From Sandaracinobacteroides sp041909755 (GTDB taxonomy: Bacteria; Pseudomonadota; Alphaproteobacteria; Sphingomonadales; Sphingomonadaceae): DNA of 10,385 nucleotides. Positions 5,496-10,385 of the stretch are shown one piece after another. Under the pieces are notes generated by a model. It had not been told where the DNA came from and made no database searches. It was given only the letters and a program-made list of their open reading frames with translations. The stretch is taken from positions 1 through 10,385 of the forward strand of contig NZ_JAYRCW010000087.1 of assembly GCF_041909755.1 (NCBI RefSeq), written 5' to 3'. Each line of letters begins with the position of its first letter. Position 1 is the first letter of the stretch. The position numbers were made by a program, and so were the translations under genes.

Positions 5496-6494
5496 ATGCG
5501 CACCTTCCTGTTGTCCACCGCCCTTCTCGCCACCCTGTCTGCGGCCCCGCTGCCGGCGGCTACGCCCGCTGCGGACTGGGCCATCGCCATCCATGGCGGC
5601 GCGGGCGTGATCGAGCGGGGCTCGCTGTCGCCCGAAGCCGATGCCGCGATCCGCGCCGATCTTGCGAAGGCGGTGGATGCGGGCGCCGCCGTGCTGCGCC
5701 GGGGCGGCCCCTCGACCGATGCCGTCGTCGCCGCCGTGGCGGTGCTGGAGGCCTCGCCCTGGTTCAACGCGGGCGTGGGCGCGGTGTTTACCTCTGCCGG
5801 CAGCATCGAGCTGGACGCCGCGATGATGGAGGGGGAGGCGCGGCGCGCGGGCGCGGTGACGGGCGTGAAGAGCACGCTGAGCCCGATCGCGCTGGCGCGC
5901 ACCCTGATGGACAAGGGGCCGCATGTGTTCCTGGCCGGGCCGGCGACCGACGAATATGCGCGGGAAAACGGGCTTGTGCAGGTGCCCAACAGCCATTTCA
6001 TGACGGAACGGCGGCGCCGGCAGCTGGATGACCTGCGCCTGCAGAACCAGGGCGCGGCGCTGATGCCGGCCGAGACGCGCATGGGCACGGTGGGCGCCGT
6101 CGCGCGGGACGTGAAGGGCAATGTCGCGGCCGGCACCTCCACCGGCGGACTGACGGGCAAGGCCCCCGGTCGCGTGGGGGACGCGCCGCTGATCGGCGCC
6201 GGCACGCTGGCCGACAACCGCTGCGGCGCAATCTCTGCGACGGGATCGGGCGAGATCTTCATCCGCGTGCGCGTGGCGGCCAGCATCTGCGATGCGGCGC
6301 GCTTCGGCGGCCAGCCGCTGCAGAAGGCGGCGGACATGACGCTGGCCGAAGTGGGCAGCCTGGGCGGTGACGGGGGCGTCATCGTGATGGGCCCGAAGGG
6401 CGACGGGCTGTTCAGCTTCAACTCGGCGGGGATGTACCGGGGCCGCGCCAGCGCCCGGTCCGCACCCGAAATCAAGGTGTATGCAGACGAATGA
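5496..6494 (+). CDS. Isoaspartyl peptidase / plant-type L-asparaginase, exported
   Basis: A 332-residue Ntn-hydrolase that removes beta-aspartyl (isoAsp) residues from the N-terminus of peptides and often hydrolyses L-asparagine. It is made as a precursor that cuts itself before a catalytic threonine. The predicted nucleophile is Thr198 in MGTVGAVARD, which would split the protein into alpha (about 1-197) and beta (198-332) subunits. Other family signatures are IAIHGGAGVI (30-39), FNAGVGAVFTSAGSIELDA (90-108), AAGTSTGG (211-218), GRVGDAPLIGAGTLAD (225-240, substrate-binding Arg226 and Asp229) and ATGSGE (248-253). A signal peptide is clear (MRTFLLSTALLATLSAAPLP, cleavage near residue 22), so the enzyme acts in the periplasm. 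The ATG at 5496 is chosen because it gives this signal; an in-frame upstream start adds 27 residues before it. It is first in a coupled operon, and its stop overlaps the next start (ATGA). Confidence 0.93.
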   Translation: MRTFLLSTALLATLSAAPLPAATPAADWAIAIHGGAGVIERGSLSPEADAAIRADLAKAVDAGAAVLRRGGPSTDAVVAAVAVLEASPWFNAGVGAVFTSAGSIELDAAMMEGEARRAGAVTGVKSTLSPIALARTLMDKGPHVFLAGPATDEYARENGLVQVPNSHFMTERRRRQLDDLRLQNQGAALMPAETRMGTVGAVARDVKGNVAAGTSTGGLTGKAPGRVGDAPLIGAGTLADNRCGAISATGSGEIFIRVRVAASICDAARFGGQPLQKAADMTLAEVGSLGGDGGVIVMGPKGDGLFSFNSAGMYRGRASARSAPEIKVYADE

Positions 6495-7699
6495 CCGACA
6501 TGACCAACATCCTGATCGTCGGCGCCGGCCAGGCCGGGGCGCAGGCGGCGATTTCCCTGAGGCAAGAGGGGTTCGAAGGCCGCATCACCATCGTGGGCGA
6601 GGAAGCCGACCTGCCCTATGAGCGGCCGCCGCTGTCGAAGGACTATCTGGCGGGCGAACGGACCGCCGACCGGCTGCTGTTGCGCCCGCCCGCCTTCTGG
6701 GCGGAGCGCGACATCCGCATCCTGACGGCGACGCGCATCGCCCATGTGGACCGCGGCGTGGCGACGGCGGACGACGGGCGGATCTTCGCCTTCGGCACGC
6801 TGATCTGGGCCGCAGGTGGGCATGCCCGGCGGCTGGCCTGCCCCGGCGCGGACCTTGGCGGGGTGCATGTGATCCGCACCCGACACGACGACGACGACCT
6901 GCGGGCGGATCTGCACATCGCGCAGCGCATCGTGATCATCGGCGGCGGCTATGTGGGGCTGGAAGCGGCCGCCGTGCTGGTGAAGCAGGGCAAGCAGGTG
7001 ACGGTGGTGGAAGCGCAGCCCCGGCTGCTGGCGCGCGTGGCGGCCGAGCCGGTTTCCGCCTTCTACAAGGCGGCGCATGAGGCGCATGGAGTGGAGATCC
7101 TGCTGGACGCCCAGGTGGCGGCGCTGGAAGGCGCGCACCGAGTGAGCAGCGTGCGGCTGGCCGATGGCCGCCTGCTGCCGGCCGACCTGGTGATCGCGGG
7201 CATCGGCCTTGTCCCCTCTGTCGCGCCGCTGGGCGTGGAGGCGGTGACGGTGGACGGCCATTGCCGCAGCGACCTTCCCCATGTCTATGCCATCGGTGAC
7301 TGTGCGGCCCATGCCAATGCCTTTGCCGGCGGCGCGGTGATCCGGCTGGAATCGGTGCAGAACGCGGTGGACATGGCGAAGGCCGCGGCTGCGCACATCG
7401 TGCAGGGCGATAGCGCGAAGCCCTATCGGGCCTGCCCCTGGTTCTGGTCGAACCAATATGATCTGAAGCTGCAGACGGTTGGCCTTTCGATTGGCCATGA
7501 CGGGTGGGTGGTGCGGGGCGACCCGGCCTCCGGCAGCTGGTCCCTCGTCTATCTGAGGGCTGGCGCAGTCATCGCGCTCGACTGCATCAACGCGCCGAAG
7601 GACTATGTGCAGGGCAAGGCGCTGGTGGAGCGCGGCGCGCGCATAAGCCCGGCGTTGCTGGCGGATGCCGGCGTGCCGCTGAAACAGATGGAAGGATGA
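6491..7699 (+). CDS. Ferredoxin-reductase-type FAD/NAD(P)H oxidoreductase
   Basis: A 402-residue flavoprotein of the BphA4/ThcD/PdR group, which moves electrons from NAD(P)H through FAD to a small ferredoxin that serves a P450 or Rieske oxygenase. The FAD Rossmann motif is ILIVGAGQAGAQAA (7-20), followed by the typical LPYERPPLSKDYL (41-53). The NAD motif is IIGGGYVGLEAAA (149-161). The acidic Glu174 at the end of the second strand points to NADH rather than NADPH. The second FAD contact is VYAIGDCA (265-272), and the ESVQNAVDMAKAAA helix (287-300) is typical of the group. The C-terminal domain (about 315-400) carries WFWSNQYDLKLQTVGL, the usual interface domain. It overlaps the peptidase stop by four bases (ATGA) and ends at the nitronate monooxygenase start. 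No ferredoxin, P450 or Rieske oxygenase lies in the window, so its partner is elsewhere or is not a ferredoxin. Confidence 0.93.
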   Translation: MTDMTNILIVGAGQAGAQAAISLRQEGFEGRITIVGEEADLPYERPPLSKDYLAGERTADRLLLRPPAFWAERDIRILTATRIAHVDRGVATADDGRIFAFGTLIWAAGGHARRLACPGADLGGVHVIRTRHDDDDLRADLHIAQRIVIIGGGYVGLEAAAVLVKQGKQVTVVEAQPRLLARVAAEPVSAFYKAAHEAHGVEILLDAQVAALEGAHRVSSVRLADGRLLPADLVIAGIGLVPSVAPLGVEAVTVDGHCRSDLPHVYAIGDCAAHANAFAGGAVIRLESVQNAVDMAKAAAAHIVQGDSAKPYRACPWFWSNQYDLKLQTVGLSIGHDGWVVRGDPASGSWSLVYLRAGAVIALDCINAPKDYVQGKALVERGARISPALLADAGVPLKQMEG

Positions 7700-7704
7700 C
7701 GCGA

Positions 7705-8673
7705 ATGCACCCGATCACCGCAAAGCTGAAGGCCCGCATGCAGCTGCCGCTGATCGGCTCTCCGCTGTTCATCATCTCCAACCCGGATCTGGTGATCGCC
7801 CAGTGCAAGGCAGGCGTGATCGGCAGCTTTCCCAGCCTGAACGCCCGGCCGCTGCCGCAGTTCGAAGAGTGGCTGCAGCGGCTTTCGACCGAACTGGGCC
7901 CGGATGACGCGCCCTATGCGGTGAACCTGATCGTCCACAAGTCCACGGACCGCCTGATGGCCGATCTGGAACTGGTGGTGAAGTACAAGGTGCCCGTGAT
8001 CATCACCTCGCTGGGCGCGCGCGAGGATGTGAACGAGGCGATCCACAGCTATGGCGGCGTTGTGCTGCACGACGTGATCAACAACAAGTTCGCGAAGAAG
8101 GCGATCGAAAAGGGCGCGGACGGCATCATCGCTGTCGCAGCCGGCGCCGGCGGCCATGCCGGCACGCTGAGCCCCTTTGCGCTGATCTCGGAGATCCGCG
8201 AATGGTTCGATGGCCCGCTGGCGCTTTCGGGCGCGATGGGCACGGGCGCGGCGATCCTGGCGGCGGAAGCCGTGGGGGCCGATTTCGGCTATATGGGCTC
8301 GGCGTTCATTGCGACGACCGAGGCGCGTGCGGACGAGCGCTACAAGCAGGCGATCGTCGAGGGCTCGGCCTCTGACATCGTCTATTCCGACCTGTTCACC
8401 GGCGTTTCGGGCAATTACCTCCGCCCCTCGATCGTGGCGGCGGGGCTGGACCCGGACAATCTGCCCAAGGGCGACTACAGCACCATGAACTTCGGCTCAG
8501 GCGGCAACACCGACGCAAAGGCCTGGCGCGACATCTGGGGCTCCGGGCAAGGCATCGGCGCAGTGAAGTCCGTGCTGCCGGCCGCCGAAATGATCGGGCG
8601 GCTGAAGCGCGAATATGCCGCGGCCCGCGCCCGCCTTCTGGGAGATGGCGCGGCGGCGATCGCAGCGGAATGA
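7705..8673 (+). CDS. Nitronate monooxygenase (2-nitropropane dioxygenase family)
   Basis: A 322-residue FMN-dependent TIM-barrel enzyme that oxidises alkyl nitronates such as propionate 3-nitronate, usually for detoxification. Family features in order are LPLIGSPLFIISNPDLVIAQ (14-33), the NLIVHKS strand (74-80), IIAVAAGAGGHAGTLSP (141-157; His151 lies in the conserved GGHAG active-site loop), LALSGAMGTGAAI (172-184, FMN phosphate), DFGYMGSAFIATTEA (193-207) and GQGIGAV (281-287). The ATG at 7705 is chosen because GAAGGA lies 8 bases upstream. An in-frame ATG at 7696 overlaps the reductase stop (ATGA) and would add only three residues, but has no room for a ribosome binding site. Either way translation is coupled to the reductase gene. 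No signal peptide is present, so it is cytoplasmic. A related activity in the same fold cannot be excluded. Confidence 0.92.
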   Translation: MHPITAKLKARMQLPLIGSPLFIISNPDLVIAQCKAGVIGSFPSLNARPLPQFEEWLQRLSTELGPDDAPYAVNLIVHKSTDRLMADLELVVKYKVPVIITSLGAREDVNEAIHSYGGVVLHDVINNKFAKKAIEKGADGIIAVAAGAGGHAGTLSPFALISEIREWFDGPLALSGAMGTGAAILAAEAVGADFGYMGSAFIATTEARADERYKQAIVEGSASDIVYSDLFTGVSGNYLRPSIVAAGLDPDNLPKGDYSTMNFGSGGNTDAKAWRDIWGSGQGIGAVKSVLPAAEMIGRLKREYAAARARLLGDGAAAIAAE

Positions 8674-8683
8674 CCCTGTAACC

Positions 8684-8709
8684 GCGCTGATCCCCTAAAG
8701 GATCAGCGC
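8684..8709. terminator. Bidirectional terminator hairpin between convergent genes
   Basis: GCGCTGATCC (8684-8693) and GGATCAGCGC (8700-8709) form a perfect 10-bp stem with loop CCTAAA. It starts 11 bp after the nitronate monooxygenase stop. Its loop contains the stop codon of the opposing Mth938-like gene, so it can end both converging transcripts. No T tract follows. Confidence 0.7.
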
Positions 8710-9048
8710 ACCCACCAGCCGGTCTTCGGCTGCCAGCACGTTGAAGGTGCGCGCGGCGGATGGGCTGTCCATGGGCTCCACGCGCCAGCCGCGATCGCGC
8801 AGCCTGTCTGCAAAGGCGGCGGGCGGGCGGCGCAGGCTCTCGCCCGTGCCCAGCAGCAGCAGGTCAACGCCATCCAGATCCGGCAGCCGGACGGTTTCCA
8901 GTGCCGCGAGATCGAGCCGGGGCAGCGTGCCCGCGAAGGCCGCCGTCACCAGCAGCGCCGGGCGATAGAGCCGCCCGGCGACGATCCAGCCGTCTTTCGC
9001 GCGCCCCTCGATGCGGGTGGGGCCGGCCTGCATCCTCAGGCCGCTCAT
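8695..9048 (-). CDS. Mth938-like domain protein (DUF498, NDUFAF3-related)
   Basis: A 117-residue soluble protein of the Mth938/DUF498 family, whose mitochondrial relative NDUFAF3 helps assemble respiratory complex I. The fold is recognised from IEGRAKDGWIVAGRLYRPALLV (roughly residues 13-34), then VDLLLLGTGESLRRPPAAF, GWRVEPMDSPSAARTFNVLAAEDRLVGALIL, the usual order of strands and the conserved GTG and SPSA-RTFN motifs. Length is typical. It starts 7 bp after the secF stop and lies last in the secD-secF unit, a placement known in many alphaproteobacteria. The bacterial function is not established; a link to membrane-complex assembly is only inferred from the relative and the neighbours. An ATG at codon 6 is an alternative start. 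Confidence 0.88.
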   Translation of the reverse strand: MSGLRMQAGPTRIEGRAKDGWIVAGRLYRPALLVTAAFAGTLPRLDLAALETVRLPDLDGVDLLLLGTGESLRRPPAAFADRLRDRGWRVEPMDSPSAARTFNVLAAEDRLVGALIL

Positions 9049-9055
9049 CCCCGGA

Positions 9056-10030
9056 TCACACCTGCCCGCGTTCGGCGGCCTTCTTGGCCTTCACCCGGTC
9101 TTCCGCGCTCGCCTCGTTGGCGACGAAGCTGTCGGAGGTGACGCCCAGCCACAACAGCAGCGGCGCGCCCACGAAGATCGAGGAGAAGGTGCCGACGAAG
9201 ATGCCCAGCAGCATCGCCACGGAGAAGCCGAACAGCACCGATCCGCCCAGCACGACAAGCGTGCCCAGCGCGATCATCATCGAAACCGAGGTGACGATGG
9301 TGCGCGACAGGGTTTCGTTGATCGAGAGGTTGAGCAGTTCCGCCATGTCCATCTTGCGGTACTTGCGCAGGTTTTCCCGGATCCGGTCATAGACGACGAT
9401 GGTGTCGTTCAGCGAATAGCCGATGATCGTGAGGATCGCGGCGACGATGTTCAGATCGAATTCCAGCTGGGTGAGCGCGAAAAAGCCCAGCGTGAGCGTG
9501 ACATCATGCACCAGCGCGAACAGCGCGCCGACGCCGAACTGCCATTCGAAACGGAACCAGATGTAGATGGAGATGGCGATCATCGCGAGGAGCATGGCGA
9601 GCGCGCCATCGCGGATGAGTTCGCCCGAAACCTTGCCCGACACGGTTTCCACCCGGCGGAATTCGGCATCCTTGTGGGTGACCCGGATCTTGTCCTGGAC
9701 CTGCTTCACCACGGCCTGGACAGCCGCGTCGTCGCCCGGCGGCAGCGGCAGCCGGATGGCGACCGTGCGCGGATCCCCGAACGTCTGCAGGTTGCCGTCT
9801 CCGGCACCGGCGGTATTCACCGTCTCGCGCAATTCGTCCAGCTCGACCGGCTGTTCGAACCGCACTTCCATCATCAGGCCGCCGGCGAAATCGACGCCGA
9901 AATTGAGCCCGCGGATGGCGACCAGCGCGATGGAGGCCGCGATCAGGGCGAAGGAGAACCAGATCGCCACATTCCGCCACTTCAGGAACGGAATATTGGT
10001 GTTGTCCGGGATGATCTTCAGCAGTTTCAT
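9056..10030 (-). CDS. secF: Protein translocase subunit SecF
   Basis: SecF with SecD forms the inner-membrane, proton-driven RND-type motor that helps SecYEG complete export of proteins. This 324-residue protein has the expected plan: TM1 at about 21-40, the family motif GLNFGVDFAGG (41-51), a periplasmic domain (about 52-135), then five membrane helices (about 139-160, 165-185, 192-212, 245-262 and 267-295). The conserved GYSLNDTIVVYDRIREN lies at 204-220, with Asp209 in the region linked to proton flow and partner contact. The ATG at 10030 is chosen because AAGGG lies 8 bases upstream and the protein then begins in the usual way; a longer in-frame start would run into secD. It is 11 bp downstream of secD and 7 bp upstream of the Mth938-like gene, so all three are probably one operon. 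Confidence 0.96.
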   Translation of the reverse strand: MKLLKIIPDNTNIPFLKWRNVAIWFSFALIAASIALVAIRGLNFGVDFAGGLMMEVRFEQPVELDELRETVNTAGAGDGNLQTFGDPRTVAIRLPLPPGDDAAVQAVVKQVQDKIRVTHKDAEFRRVETVSGKVSGELIRDGALAMLLAMIAISIYIWFRFEWQFGVGALFALVHDVTLTLGFFALTQLEFDLNIVAAILTIIGYSLNDTIVVYDRIRENLRKYRKMDMAELLNLSINETLSRTIVTSVSMMIALGTLVVLGGSVLFGFSVAMLLGIFVGTFSSIFVGAPLLLWLGVTSDSFVANEASAEDRVKAKKAAERGQV

Positions 10031-10041
10031 CGGATAAACCC

Positions 10042-10385
10042 TTACAGCACCACGGTCTGCGGCCGCTTGGCGCGCAGCCACAGGGACACCATCAGGCGCG
10101 TGACCGTGACGGCGGTGAACACCGAGGTGATGATCCCGATGGTGAGGACGACCGCGAAGCCCTTGATCGGGCCGGAGCCGAACCAGAACATGATGACGGC
10201 CGCAATCACGTTGGTGACATTGGCGTCGAAGATGGCGCGGGAGGCTTCCTTGTAGCCCGTCTCGATCGCGGGGACGAGCGGCTTGCCGCGTCGAAGTTCC
10301 TCGCGGATGCGTTCGTTGATGAGCACATTGGCATCCACTGCGGCCCCGATGGTGAGGACGAAGCCCGCGATGCCCGGCAGCGTCA
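10042..10385 (-). CDS. secD: Protein translocase subunit SecD, C-terminal part (runs off window)
   Basis: SecD is the larger partner of SecF in the SecDF export motor. The frame enters from the right edge and ends at the TAA at 10044-10042, giving 113 complete residues. They begin TLPGIAGFVLTIGAAVDANV, followed by LINERIREELRRGK, the conserved membrane helix 4 motif of SecD, where the Asp of VDANV is the residue tied to proton movement. The rest is the last two membrane helices (NVIAAVIMFWFGSGPIKGFAVVL and GIITSVFTAVTVTRLMVSLWL), ending RAKRPQTVVL. The gene order secD-secF agrees with the family. The N-terminal periplasmic domain is outside the window. Confidence 0.95.
   Translation of the reverse strand, partial: TLPGIAGFVLTIGAAVDANVLINERIREELRRGKPLVPAIETGYKEASRAIFDANVTNVIAAVIMFWFGSGPIKGFAVVLTIGIITSVFTAVTVTRLMVSLWLRAKRPQTVVL

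Noticed and set aside
5363..7498. 711-codon minus-strand open frame
   Set aside because: It is antisense to the peptidase and ferredoxin reductase genes, which have complete family motifs; its His/Arg/Ala-rich translation is typical of an antisense frame.
9011..10255. 414-codon plus-strand open frame
   Set aside because: It is antisense to secF and secD; its Asp/Arg/His-rich translation has no domain.

Overview
The window looks like chromosomal DNA of a GC-rich alphaproteobacterium, probably from the Sphingomonadales. This rests on the secD-secF-Mth938 gene order, the codon usage, and the sequences of the peptidase, ferredoxin reductase-like and nitronate monooxygenase genes. The genus cannot be fixed from the sequence alone.

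Left edge (1-1000, minus strand) is the remains of a conjugative or integrative element. It holds the start of trbF, preceded by the C-terminal third or so of trbL. The trbL reading frame loses its family likeness at about 653. Upstream of that break is unrelated sequence that includes a short piece resembling the N-terminus of an ECF sigma factor (about 830-991). From about 992 to 1515 there is no convincing gene; the AT-rich part from about 1240 to 1490 carries a hairpin and a perfect palindrome.

Middle left (1516-4235) has a TetR-family repressor gene divergent from a secreted metallo-beta-lactamase-fold hydrolase of subclass B3 type. The 146 bp between them holds palindromes placed as an operator. 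Next comes a VIT1/CCC1-type membrane transporter gene (plus strand). It converges on a DUF937-OmpA envelope protein gene (minus strand), and a long perfect hairpin between the two can end transcription both ways.

Middle right (5496-8673, plus strand) is a tightly packed three-gene unit: an exported isoaspartyl peptidase/L-asparaginase, a ferredoxin-reductase-type FAD enzyme, and a nitronate monooxygenase. The first two overlap by ATGA, and the third starts at or just after the stop of the second. A second bidirectional hairpin separates this unit from the right-hand operon.

Right edge (8695-10385, minus strand) is the core housekeeping cluster secD (partial), secF and an Mth938-like gene. 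The window therefore runs from a decayed mobile element into conserved chromosome. I did not find a clearly new defence or mobile system. The best leads are the TetR/B3-like hydrolase pair, the peptidase-reductase-monooxygenase operon, the DUF937-OmpA architecture and the broken trbL junction.
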